From Planctomycetales bacterium 71-10 (GTDB lineage Bacteria; Planctomycetota; Planctomycetia; Isosphaerales; Isosphaeraceae): 64,000 bases of DNA. The notes below the pieces were generated by a model that worked only from the letters and a program-made list of their open reading frames with translations, made no database searches and was not told the DNA's origin. The stretch's first letter is position 1. Each line of letters begins with the position of its first letter. The position numbers were made by a program, and so were the translations under genes. Of the stretch, positions 54,662 to 63,731 are shown piece after piece. The stretch spans positions 1-64,000 of the forward strand of contig MKTT01000050.1 of NCBI GenBank assembly GCA_001898385.1, in the 5' to 3' direction.

Positions 54662-57124
54662 ATGGCGAGACGGATTTCTGCGGCGTCGTTGGCGGGGTTC
54701 CGGACCCTCTGCAACCTGGGGACGCCCGCCGACCTGGGTGACGGGCGACTGATCGAGCGGTTCCTCGCGGCCGACGGCGAGGCGAGGGAACTCGCGTTCC
54801 GGGCCCTGGTGGACAGGCACGGGCCGATGGTCGTCCGGGCCTGCCGGAGCGTCCTGAAGGACGAGCACGAGGCGCAGGACGTCGCCCAGGACGTGTTCCT
54901 GACGCTCGCGCGACGGGCCGCGACCCTGCGGCGACGCGAGGCGATCGGCCCCTGGCTGCACCGCGTCTCCCTGCGGGCCGCCCTGCGCTCCCGACGCGAG
55001 TCCGCGCGCCGGGCCGAGGTCGGGCGGGCGCTGGCGGGGGCGGCCCCCGTCGGCGCGCAGGCCCGCCCCTTCGACGACGCGGCCGAGATCCTCCACGAGG
55101 AGATCGACCGGCTGCCGCGGCGCTCGCGCGAGGCGGTCGTCGCCTGCGACCTCGAGGGGCTGGCCTACGCCGCCGCCGCGGCGAGGCTGGGAATCCCCGT
55201 CCGCACGTTCCAGAGCCGCCTGCATCGCGGCCGGACCCGGCTCAAGCTCGCGCTGATCCGCCGCGGCGTCGGCCTGGGCCTGGCCGACCTGGTCGTGAGG
55301 TCGCGCGTCGAGGCGGCCCCCATTTCCGCGTGGGCCCACGGCGTCGCCCGAAGGGCGGGCGGGGAGCTTGCCCTGCCGTCGGCGGTCGCGTGGCTCGCCC
55401 GCTGCGCAGCGGTCCTGGTCGCCGGGACGGCCATCGCCGGGGCCGGCTCGCTGGCGACCGCCCCGGCGGCCCTGTCTGCCGCCCAGGAGCCGGAAACGAA
55501 GCCGAAATCGACCTCCCCGGCACCCGCAACCGCCGCGCTACTCGCCCCGTTCGACCGCGACGAGGCCCGGCGCGTGCTGCGCGAGGCGTCCTGGGACCTA
55601 CTGGCGATCGGCCGCTATGAGCGCGACATCGGCCGCGATCCGGCGGGCTTCGACCAACTGGCGATCGGTGCCGTCGCCGCCGCCCAGGCGAAGGCCGGCG
55701 ACCCCGATGGAGCTCGCCGAACTCTGGAGGCCGCCGAGAAGAAGTTGATCGAAGCTCGCGCGAAGAGGATACCGGCCGGTATCCCAGACTTCGGCCCGTT
55801 CGTCTCCCTCGCGCGCACGGCGCAGGATGTCGGCTTTCCCGACCTCTCCCGCCGATTGATCGACGCGGCCGAGGCCGGGTTCCAACCGGGGCGGGACGGC
55901 AAGATCGTCCTGGTCGTCCCGCCGTCGGACGTCCTCGGAGGTCGTAACATCAGTTCTCTGGATTGGGGCTCATCATCGCCGATCCTTTACCTATCGGACG
56001 CCGTCCACCTGCTTCGGCGCCAGGGACGGCCCGAGCAGGCCGCCCTGCTGGCCCGTCGCGCCCAGAGGGTCGTCGTCGACCTGCTTCCGAGGCTCAAGCC
56101 GGACGTGCGTGAGTATGCGCGGGATAGCGTCTTCACCGCCATTCGCGTCGCCTCCGTCGCCATCCTCGCGGGTGTGCATGACGATTTCGACGAAGCGATC
56201 CAAGAAGGAGGGCTCCAGCCCGATGACCGTCCGAGGCTGATGCAACAACTCCTGCACGACGCCCAGGGGGCGGACGCCGAATCCTCGCTTCGGCTCCTTT
56301 CGATCGTCAGGAAGGGGATCGCGGAGGGCCGGGCCAGCCGGCTCGAAGAGGTCGGGACGGCTTCTCTCCTCGCAGCCGCCGGAGAGGGCGATGAGGTCCG
56401 GGAGCTGATCCGCGGCGGACTGGCCCGTCGCCCTGGCCCCTCGACGCTTGGGGGGGAAATCGCGGTGTATATCCTGCTGAATGCGTCTCGGCTCCAGGCC
56501 GGGGCCGGCCACCGCGACGAGGCGCTCGCGACGCTCCGCCTGGTCGCCGAATGGCCTCCGGATCGTCCTCGCAATGAGCTTGCGCCCCGGTCGATCGAAT
56601 CGATCGCCGACCGGCAGGCGGAACTGGGCGATTGCGACGGGGCTGCGAAGACGCTGGAGTTGATCCCCGAGGGCGGGCGCACCTCGGCCGTGCTTCTGAA
56701 GCTCGCCCGGGGGTTCGCGATCGACGGCCGGGAGGATCGGGCGTCGGAGTTTCTCACAATGGCCCGCGCCAACTGGCGCGAGCCGCCGGCCGACTTCAAG
56801 AAGGCCCTGTTCGACGATCCCCGCGCGCTGCGGGCGTCGCTCGACGTCCTGGTCTCCCAGTTCGCCTACCTCGATCGGCTCGACGAGTCCGTGACCTTGG
56901 TGCGGGGCCTCCCCGACGAGCAGGAGCGTCAGATGGCCTACGGCGGCATGGTGCAGATCCAGGCGGAGCGGGGCGCGTTCGCCCGTGCTTTGAGACTGGC
57001 CAAGGCCGACGAAATTCGCGACCGACCCGCGATCGGCTACAAGTACCTCGCGAACGGGATCCGCTGGCGGCTGGAGGCGGAAGCGAGGCTCAAGAAAGCG
57101 ATGAATCCGGCCCCGCCTCGGTGA
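54662..57124 (+). CDS. ECF sigma factor fused to a membrane segment and large C-terminal domain
   Basis: The 820-residue protein has sigma region 2 (about 35-110; ALVDRHGPMVVRACRSVL, EAQDVAQDVFLTLARR, WLHRVSLRAALRSRRE) and region 4 (about 140-195; RRSREAVVACDLEGLAYAAA, PVRTFQSRLHRGRTRLKL). A hydrophobic stretch (about 238-272; LARCAAVLVAGTAIAGAGSLATAPAAL) follows, then about 540 residues of TPR-like helical repeats. The sigma domain would be cytoplasmic and the long domain periplasmic. Planctomycete ECF sigma factors with C-terminal extensions are known as a class; how they are released is unclear. No anti-sigma gene is adjacent. Confidence 0.85.
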   Translation: MARRISAASLAGFRTLCNLGTPADLGDGRLIERFLAADGEARELAFRALVDRHGPMVVRACRSVLKDEHEAQDVAQDVFLTLARRAATLRRREAIGPWLHRVSLRAALRSRRESARRAEVGRALAGAAPVGAQARPFDDAAEILHEEIDRLPRRSREAVVACDLEGLAYAAAAARLGIPVRTFQSRLHRGRTRLKLALIRRGVGLGLADLVVRSRVEAAPISAWAHGVARRAGGELALPSAVAWLARCAAVLVAGTAIAGAGSLATAPAALSAAQEPETKPKSTSPAPATAALLAPFDRDEARRVLREASWDLLAIGRYERDIGRDPAGFDQLAIGAVAAAQAKAGDPDGARRTLEAAEKKLIEARAKRIPAGIPDFGPFVSLARTAQDVGFPDLSRRLIDAAEAGFQPGRDGKIVLVVPPSDVLGGRNISSLDWGSSSPILYLSDAVHLLRRQGRPEQAALLARRAQRVVVDLLPRLKPDVREYARDSVFTAIRVASVAILAGVHDDFDEAIQEGGLQPDDRPRLMQQLLHDAQGADAESSLRLLSIVRKGIAEGRASRLEEVGTASLLAAAGEGDEVRELIRGGLARRPGPSTLGGEIAVYILLNASRLQAGAGHRDEALATLRLVAEWPPDRPRNELAPRSIESIADRQAELGDCDGAAKTLELIPEGGRTSAVLLKLARGFAIDGREDRASEFLTMARANWREPPADFKKALFDDPRALRASLDVLVSQFAYLDRLDESVTLVRGLPDEQERQMAYGGMVQIQAERGAFARALRLAKADEIRDRPAIGYKYLANGIRWRLEAEARLKKAMNPAPPR

Positions 57125-59192
57125 TCGGGCGGATCTCCACCAGGTTGTCGAAGAACGTCGCGCCGCCGCCCATGTCGGAGAGGGCGGAGGGGGTGGTGGC
57201 GTTGACGTTGGAACGACCGGGGGAGAGCTTGTTCCAGTAGATCCCCGCGGCGACGGCCACGCCGGGGCGGACGGCCCCGGTGAGCGCGACGCGGGCGCGG
57301 AAGGAGCCGCGGGCGTTGAAGACCTCGACCCAGGCACCGTCGGCCACGCCGCGGGCCCGCGCGTCGGCGTCGGCCATCTCGACCGTCGGGTCGCCGGCGG
57401 CCTCGCGATGGCGCGGGGAGTCGGCGAACGTCGAGTTCAGGAACGACGGCCGCGGAGGGCTCAGAAGCTGGATCGGGTATCGCGACGCCAGGTCGGGGCG
57501 CGACTGCGGGTCTTCCAGCGGCGGAATGTACGTCGGCAGCGGGTCGAAGCCGTCGCGCGCCATCCGTTCGGAGTACAGCTCGCACTTGCCGGACGGCGTG
57601 GGGAAGACGCCGTCGGCGAACGGGGCGTAGGGCTCGGGGAGGTTCAGGCGGATCGATCCCTCCGCCTCCAGCCGTTCGAGCGTGACCCCGCGCAGCGACG
57701 GGCCGTCGCCCAGGGCCTCGCGGATCAAGGTCTCATCGTCGGGGAACAGCTCGGGCTCGAAGCCCATGCGGGCGGCCAGGGCGCGGAAGACGTCGGCGTT
57801 GGAGCGACACTCGCCGCGGGGCTCGATCGATCGGGGGTTGTACATGACCTCGTGATGGCCGTAGGAGCCCATCAGGTCGACGTGCTCGAGCTGCGACGTC
57901 GCCGGCAGGACGACGTCGGCGTGATCGACGGTGTCGGTCGGGAACAGCTCGTGGACCACCGTGAAGAGGTCGTCGCGCCGCAGCCCTTGCAGCACCTTCG
58001 CCTGGTTCGGGGCCACGGCGGCGGGGTTGCTGTTGTAGACGTAGAGCGCCCGGACCGGCGGCCCCGGCAGTTCCCCCGCCAGCGCCTCGCCGAGCTGGTT
58101 CATGTTCACCAGCCGCGTCCCGGGGGGCGAGAGGTCCGGGCGGGTCAGGCGGAAGGCGTCGAAGTCGTAGGTCCCGCTCGTGGTGAGCAAGGCCCCGCCG
58201 CCGTGGTGTCGCCACGATCCGATCACCGCCGGGAGGCAGGCGATGGTCCGCACGGCCATCCCGCCGCCGTGGTGGCGCTGCATGCCGTAGTTCAGGCGGA
58301 TCAGCGAGGGCTGCTCGGTCGCCAGCCGGCGGGCGAACGCCTCGATCGTCGCGACGTCGACGCCCGTGATCCCGGCCACGCGGTCGGGCGGATACTCTTC
58401 CAGGACGCGGGCGCGGAGCCGGGGGGCGCCGACGGTCGCCCGCTCCAGGTAGTCGCGGTCTTCCAGGCCGTCGCGGAAGATGACGTGCATGAGCCCCAGC
58501 GCCAGGGCGGCGTCGGTGCCGGGGCGGGGCTGGACGTGCCAGTCGGAACGCTCGGCGGTCGGGCTGCGGTAGGGGTCGACCGTGACGATGGTCGCGCCGC
58601 GCCTCTTGCGGGCCTCGACCATCAAGCTCCACAGGTGGGAGTTGGTGTTGGCGGTGTTCGACCCCCAGTTCACGAGGAGCTTGCAGCGAGCCGCCGCCAG
58701 GGGATCGGCCCCGAGCCGGCCGCGGCCGACGGTGTACTCGTAGCCGACGCCCCCCGCCGAGGCGCAGATGGTGCGGTCGAGCTGCGACGCCCCCATCCGG
58801 TGGAAGAACCGCCGGTCCAGGCTGCTCGCCTGGATCTTCCCCATCGTGCCGTAATAGCTGTACGGCAGGATCGCCTGCGGGCCGTCGGGCGACGCCGCGA
58901 CCTCCCGGAACCGCTCGGCGATCGTCCCCAGCGCCTCGTCCCAGGTGATCCGTTCGAACCGGCCCTCGCCCTTCGGCCCGACCCGCTTCATGGGGTTAAG
59001 TAGGCGACGGTCGCTGTAGACGCGATCGAGGTATCTCGCCATCTTCCGGCAGAGGAAGCCGCGCGTGAACGGATGGTCGGGATCCCCCTTCAGGCCGACC
59101 GCCGCGCCGGACCGGATCGTCACGACCATGCTGCACGTGTCCGGGCAGTCGAGCGGGCAGACGTTCTTGACGACCGTCGAATCCTCGGCCAT
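57090..59192 (-). CDS. Molybdopterin-dependent oxidoreductase
   Basis: The 700-residue protein is a DMSO-reductase-superfamily enzyme: N-terminal [4Fe-4S] motif Cys12, Cys16, Cys20, Cys48 (CPLDCPDTC...FLCRK), the cofactor-binding WGSNTANTNSHLW, RLNYGMQRHHGGG, VYNSNPAAVAPN and ELFPTDTVDHADVVLPA, and the C-terminal QLLSPPRPSFLNS and WVEVFNARGSF dinucleotide-binding domain. It has no Tat signal, so it appears cytoplasmic. Substrate unknown; no partner subunits are nearby. ATG 59192 has GAGGAG upstream. Its 3' end overlaps the converging sigma factor gene by 35 bases. Confidence 0.88.
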   Translation of the reverse strand: MAEDSTVVKNVCPLDCPDTCSMVVTIRSGAAVGLKGDPDHPFTRGFLCRKMARYLDRVYSDRRLLNPMKRVGPKGEGRFERITWDEALGTIAERFREVAASPDGPQAILPYSYYGTMGKIQASSLDRRFFHRMGASQLDRTICASAGGVGYEYTVGRGRLGADPLAAARCKLLVNWGSNTANTNSHLWSLMVEARKRRGATIVTVDPYRSPTAERSDWHVQPRPGTDAALALGLMHVIFRDGLEDRDYLERATVGAPRLRARVLEEYPPDRVAGITGVDVATIEAFARRLATEQPSLIRLNYGMQRHHGGGMAVRTIACLPAVIGSWRHHGGGALLTTSGTYDFDAFRLTRPDLSPPGTRLVNMNQLGEALAGELPGPPVRALYVYNSNPAAVAPNQAKVLQGLRRDDLFTVVHELFPTDTVDHADVVLPATSQLEHVDLMGSYGHHEVMYNPRSIEPRGECRSNADVFRALAARMGFEPELFPDDETLIREALGDGPSLRGVTLERLEAEGSIRLNLPEPYAPFADGVFPTPSGKCELYSERMARDGFDPLPTYIPPLEDPQSRPDLASRYPIQLLSPPRPSFLNSTFADSPRHREAAGDPTVEMADADARARGVADGAWVEVFNARGSFRARVALTGAVRPGVAVAAGIYWNKLSPGRSNVNATTPSALSDMGGGATFFDNLVEIRPITEAGPDSSLS

Positions 59193-59255
59193 GCGCGGGC
59201 TCCTCACTCGGGGCGACCCTCGATTCTACACGCCGACGCCCCTCCGCGACCGGCC

Positions 59256-59283
59256 TTGTACAATTGTCGGTTTCCGCTAGAAT
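59256..59283 (+). promoter_or_regulatory. Candidate promoter for the TolC-like efflux operon
   Basis: TTGTAC (59256-59261) and TAGAAT (59278-59283) are 16 bases apart, 76 bases before the start at 59359. The -35 is part of the palindrome TTGTACAA. Confidence 0.5.
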
Positions 59284-59358
59284 CCCCGCCGGCGGTCTGA
59301 TACCTATGGACGGGGGATCACGCCCAACTTCGAAGCCGAAGCCGTTGGTGGAGCCGGG

Positions 59359-61920
59359 ATGCACGAATCGACGCGCCAGCCGAGACGCCGAATCGCCCGA
59401 TCTCGCGGACTGCGGAAGCGTTGCGCCGTCGCCCTGGCGCTCGTCGCGGCCTCGGCGTGCGGCTGCACCCGCAAGTATTATCGCGACTTCGCGGACCGTG
59501 ACGTCTACGCGATCCTGGACAACCGCCTGTTCGACTGGCGCTGGCGGGTCCCCAAGCGGACGGTGGAGGCCGACCCGAGGGGCCGCATGGGGGACGTGAA
59601 GGACCCCAACCACGAGCCGATCCCCCCCGACGAGCCCGGCGCGCGGAAGTACCAGGTCTCCGGCGCGTTCCCGTTCGAGTACCACGGCTGGAAGAAGCGC
59701 GGCGGCGAGCCGATCGAGTTCCTGGACTGGCAGCGCAACGTCGAGACCGGCGACGACGGCCGCCTGCTGCTCGGCCGCGACTCGGTGATGCGCGAGGCGA
59801 TCGTCAACAGCCGCGAATACCAGTTCGCGTACGAGGACCTGTACCTCCAGGCCCTGGCCCTGACGCTGGCGCAGTTCCAGTTCATGATCCAGGGGTACAG
59901 CCGCAACGGGCTGTTCTTCCAGCACCTCGGCAACTACAAGAACGACAGCAACCAGCTCCAGCTCAACACGAACACCGGCTTCACGCGCGAGTTCATGACG
60001 GGTGCCCAGCTCCTGGTGGACTTCGCCAACACGGTCGTCTTCGAGTATTCGGGCAAGGGCTTCGACATCGCCTCGCCCGGCCTGGCGATCAACTTCACCC
60101 AGCCGCTATTGCGCGGGGCGTGGGCGCGGATCGCCACCCAGGCGCTGTCGCTCCAGGAACGCGGCGTCCTGTACGCCTTGCGCGACTTCGCGCACTATCG
60201 CCGCGGGTTCTACGTCGGGCTGGTCGCGCAGCCGGGATACCTCGGGCTGTTGAATCAGCTCCAGCTCCTCCGCAACGTGGAGGAAAACCTCCGGTCGCTG
60301 GAGCGGACGCTCCCGCAATACGAGGCCGAGCGGTCGTTCGGCCTCAAGTCGGTCCTGGAACTCGACCAGGTCCGCCAGCAGTACCAGCAGACTCAGCTCT
60401 CGCTGCTCCAATCGGAGGCGGGCCTCCAGACGTCGCTGGACGCCTACAAGATGCAGCTCGGCCTGCCGCCCGAGCTGGCCGTGAAGCTGGACGACTCGGT
60501 CCTCGAGCCGTTCCAACTCAACGACCCGCGCCTGGACGTCCTCCGCGAGCGGAACCAGGAACTCTACCTGGCCCTGATCGCGAAGCTGGACGGGACGCCC
60601 CCCGCGGAGATGGAGCGGATCGCCGGCGGCCTGCTCGAATCCCTGGGCCACCTCCAGACCATCCGGGCGGAGGCCGCCGACGAGGTGGGGAAGCTGCGCG
60701 GCCGCCTGGCGGCGGAGCACGCCGCCGGGTTCCGGGGCCCGGACGCCGAGGAATACCGGGCGTACAACCGCCGCAAGGACCAGCTGGCCGGGGAGGTCGC
60801 CGAGGTCCTCCAGGCCACGCGGCTGTCCCTGGCCGACGACCGCGACCGGGCCGAGGCCCTGAAGGCGAGGCTCGCCGGCGCCACCGAGGCCGTCGCCAGG
60901 GACGTCTACCCCGAGTTGGAGAGGGCCGTCAACCGGGACCTGCGCTCGCGGCTCTCCGAGGTCTTCGTCGCCCAGACCCAGGCCCGCGTCTACCTGATCG
61001 AGCTGAAGCCCGTCGACCTGACCGTCGACCAGGCCATCCAGATCGCGCTGGACAACCGGCTCGACCTCAAGAACGCGCTGGCGCGGGTGACCGACGCCTG
61101 GCGCAACATGGAGGTGGAGGCGAACTCGCTCCAGGGCTTCCTGAACTTCAACTACTCGTCGAACCTGCTGGCGGCGCCGAATCACGGGACATGGTTCCGG
61201 TTCGACTCGTCGGCCAGCCCGCACCGCGTCGGCGTCACCTTCGACGCGCCGATCAACCGCCGGATCGAGCGCAACGCCTACCGGGCCTCGCAGATCACCT
61301 TCCAGCGCGCCCGCCGCTCCTACATGCAGACCCGCGACGAGATCGTCCGCCAGGTCCGCGAGGAGATGCGCGAACTCCTGCTGAACCGCAAGCAGTTCGA
61401 CATCGGCCGCGAGCAGATCATCACGACCTCGCGCCAGATCGAGCAGGCCGAGTACGCCCTCCAGGGGGACCCGGAAGGCCGGCCTGTGACCCTCAACCTC
61501 CTGGACGCCCTCCGGGCCCTCCTCACCGCCCGGAACACGCTCATCGGGACCTGGGTCGGCTACGAGACGGCCCGGATGAACCTGTATCGCGACTTCGACC
61601 TGATGGACATCGACGCCAACGGGATCTGGACCAATGAGAACGACGCCCAACTCCTCCCCGCCGCCCTCAAGCTCGCCGCCGGACGGCCGGCCGTCAGCCT
61701 CGCCATCCCCGCCGTCGTCCCCGACCTCGACGCCCCCCAGCGCGACCGCGACGCCATCATCTCCGACCTCAAGCCCGGAGATCGCGAGGCCCCCGAGCTC
61801 CCCGGCGAGCCCGCCTCCGGGGCCGGCCCGCTCGACGACGCCCAGCTCGGCACCGACGTCGGCCCCGACGACCTCCCCCCCGCCCCCGCCGACGCTCCGG
61901 GCCCCTTCGCCCCGCGGTAA
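59359..61920 (+). CDS. TolC-family outer-membrane efflux lipoprotein, enlarged
   Basis: The 853-residue protein has a lipoprotein-like signal (Cys34 or Cys36 in ASACGC) and two TolC repeat units with the characteristic long helices (LYLQALALTLAQFQFMIQ, ELDQVRQQYQQTQLSLLQSE; DQAIQIALDNRLDLKNALAR, QTRDEIVRQVREEMRELLLN). Between them lies an extra helical region of about 140 residues (about 405-545), and a Pro/Asp-rich tail of about 80 residues follows. It would form the outer-membrane exit duct for the adaptor and ABC permease downstream. Typical family length is near 450-500, so it is unusually long. Confidence 0.85.
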   Translation: MHESTRQPRRRIARSRGLRKRCAVALALVAASACGCTRKYYRDFADRDVYAILDNRLFDWRWRVPKRTVEADPRGRMGDVKDPNHEPIPPDEPGARKYQVSGAFPFEYHGWKKRGGEPIEFLDWQRNVETGDDGRLLLGRDSVMREAIVNSREYQFAYEDLYLQALALTLAQFQFMIQGYSRNGLFFQHLGNYKNDSNQLQLNTNTGFTREFMTGAQLLVDFANTVVFEYSGKGFDIASPGLAINFTQPLLRGAWARIATQALSLQERGVLYALRDFAHYRRGFYVGLVAQPGYLGLLNQLQLLRNVEENLRSLERTLPQYEAERSFGLKSVLELDQVRQQYQQTQLSLLQSEAGLQTSLDAYKMQLGLPPELAVKLDDSVLEPFQLNDPRLDVLRERNQELYLALIAKLDGTPPAEMERIAGGLLESLGHLQTIRAEAADEVGKLRGRLAAEHAAGFRGPDAEEYRAYNRRKDQLAGEVAEVLQATRLSLADDRDRAEALKARLAGATEAVARDVYPELERAVNRDLRSRLSEVFVAQTQARVYLIELKPVDLTVDQAIQIALDNRLDLKNALARVTDAWRNMEVEANSLQGFLNFNYSSNLLAAPNHGTWFRFDSSASPHRVGVTFDAPINRRIERNAYRASQITFQRARRSYMQTRDEIVRQVREEMRELLLNRKQFDIGREQIITTSRQIEQAEYALQGDPEGRPVTLNLLDALRALLTARNTLIGTWVGYETARMNLYRDFDLMDIDANGIWTNENDAQLLPAALKLAAGRPAVSLAIPAVVPDLDAPQRDRDAIISDLKPGDREAPELPGEPASGAGPLDDAQLGTDVGPDDLPPAPADAPGPFAPR

Positions 61921-61951
61921 GAGGCGCGGCGTCCCCTGGCGGCTGGTCGCC

Positions 61952-63469
61952 ATGCTGGCCGCCGCGGCGGGGGTCGCGGCGGCCGGCTATTTGGGCGTGC
62001 TCAACGGCTGGACCGCCTCGCGCGCGGGGGACCTGCCCCTCTCGTCGCCCACCAAGCGCGCGACCCTCAGCATCACCGTCTCCGAGCGCGGGACCGTCGA
62101 GAGCTGCGTCACCGTCGACGGCATCTGCGAATTGGACGGCGCCCAGAACAAGATCAGCTACCTCATCCCCGAGGGGACCAAGGTCAAGAAGGGGGACGTC
62201 GTCGCCAAGTTCGACGGCTCGGAGATCCAGAAGAACATCGCCCAGCAGGAGATCAAGCACAAGCAGGCCCTCACCCGGATCGAGACGACCCAGCAGGAGA
62301 TGGAGATCGAGCGCAACAAGGGCGAGAGCGACCTCATCGCCGCCAAGGTCGAGCTGACCCTGGCCCGGCTCGACCTGGAGAAGTACGAGCAGGGCGACTA
62401 CCCGGCCGAGATCACCAAGCAGGAGGGCGAGATGACCCTCAAGAAGACGAACATGCAGGCCGAGTCCGCCAAGCTGGAGCAGTACAAGGCCCTGATGAAG
62501 AAGGGCTTCAAGACGTCGGAGGAGGTGCGGATCCAGGCGTCCAAGGTCGCCGCCGAGGAGCTGGACTACTCCAGCTCCGTGCAGCTCCTCGAGGTCAAGA
62601 GGAAGTTCGAGCACCGTCGCAAGACCACCGAATATTCCTCCAAGGCCGACCAGGCCGCGAAGAAGGTGGACCAGGCCGCGGCCACCGCCAAGGCGCAGGT
62701 GGCCAAGGCCGCCAGCGAGTACGAGGCCGCCAAGGCCACCTCGGGCATCGAGGAGCAGCAGCTCAAGACCTACCAGGCCCAGATGGAGAAGACCGTCATC
62801 AAGGCCGAGCAGGACGGCATCGTCGCCTACAGCAACGAGCGCTACTGGGACCCCTCCAGCCAGGTCCGCGAGGGCGCGACCGTGTACTCGCGGCAGAAGA
62901 TCTTCAGCCTGCCGGACATGACGCGGATGCAGGTGAAGGTCAACATCCACGAGTCGCTCATCAAGAAGATCAAGGCCGGCCAGAAGGCCGAGGTCCGCAT
63001 CGACGCCTTCCCGAACATCGTGTTCATTGGGACGGTGAAGTCGGTTTCGCAGCTCGCCGACTCCAGCTCCTCGTGGCGGACCGGCGGCGTGAAGGAGTAC
63101 ACCACGATCGTCGTCATCGACGACCTCGTCGGCCAGGACCTCAAGCCGGGCATGACGGCCGAGGCCCGCATCCTCGTCGGCGAGCTGAAGGACGTCCTCG
63201 TCGTCCCGATGCAGGCCGTCGCGGAGCACCGCGGCGACTTCTTCGCCTTCCTGATCGTCGGCGAGGACATACGCATGCAGAAGGTGAAGGTGGGCGACAA
63301 CAACGAGAAGCTCGTCCAGGTGCTCGAAGGGTTGAAGGAAGGCGACGTCGTGGCCCTCGACGCCCACGCCCGCGCCGCGGCCCACTTCAAGGCCGAGGAC
63401 GCCAAGGACGGCGGGGCGGACGAGAAGAAGCCCGAGACGACGCCGGCCCCCGAGACCAAGGGGCCGTGA
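61952..63469 (+). CDS. Periplasmic adaptor (HlyD/MacA-type membrane fusion protein)
   Basis: The 505-residue protein has an N-terminal membrane helix (residues 1-20), a biotinyl-lipoyl half (SYLIPEGTKVKKGDVVAKFDG), a long coiled-coil hairpin (about 85-280), the second lipoyl half (VIKAEQDGIVAYSNERYW) and beta-barrel domains (MQVKVNIHESLIKKIKAGQKAEVRID, GQDLKPGMTAEARILV). It links the inner-membrane pump to the TolC-like duct. ATG 61952 is used; the frame is open to 61634 but those codons overlap the TolC gene out of frame and yield a Ser/Pro-only stretch. The basic residues just before this ATG leave some doubt about the start. Confidence 0.85.
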   Translation: MLAAAAGVAAAGYLGVLNGWTASRAGDLPLSSPTKRATLSITVSERGTVESCVTVDGICELDGAQNKISYLIPEGTKVKKGDVVAKFDGSEIQKNIAQQEIKHKQALTRIETTQQEMEIERNKGESDLIAAKVELTLARLDLEKYEQGDYPAEITKQEGEMTLKKTNMQAESAKLEQYKALMKKGFKTSEEVRIQASKVAAEELDYSSSVQLLEVKRKFEHRRKTTEYSSKADQAAKKVDQAAATAKAQVAKAASEYEAAKATSGIEEQQLKTYQAQMEKTVIKAEQDGIVAYSNERYWDPSSQVREGATVYSRQKIFSLPDMTRMQVKVNIHESLIKKIKAGQKAEVRIDAFPNIVFIGTVKSVSQLADSSSSWRTGGVKEYTTIVVIDDLVGQDLKPGMTAEARILVGELKDVLVVPMQAVAEHRGDFFAFLIVGEDIRMQKVKVGDNNEKLVQVLEGLKEGDVVALDAHARAAAHFKAEDAKDGGADEKKPETTPAPETKGP

Positions 63470-63507
63470 GGCGGCGTATTCAAGGGAAGGGCGTTTGCGA
63501 TCGTCGT

Positions 63508-63687
63508 CTTCCCCCCCGGCGGGGGAAGACAGACCCCGAAGGGGTCAGTTGAGGGGGACGCGAAGCACGGGTGCCGTCGGGCTCCGAAGGGCCGCCCATG
63601 CCGGCCGTCGCGAATCCCGAAGGCCGTCCGGCGCGTCGTCCCCCTCATCCGGCCCTCCGGGCCACCTTCCCCCGCCAGGGGGGAAGG
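63508..63687 (+). repeat. Dispersed hairpin element, copy 5
   Basis: Lies between the adaptor and permease genes, within the probable operon. Inner hairpin is GACCCC-GAA-GGGGTC (63532-63546). The left arm ATGAGGGGG is changed to TTGAGGGGG. Confidence 0.9.
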
Positions 63688-63731
63688 ACGTCATGAGAGC
63701 CCCGAACCATCTTCCGGAACAGGCTCCGCGA

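Noticed and set aside
61634-61951. Ser/Pro-rich N-terminal extension of the adaptor
   Set aside because: It overlaps the TolC C-terminus out of frame; the composition is what a shifted reading of Pro/Asp codons produces, and the membrane helix expected at the N-terminus starts after it.
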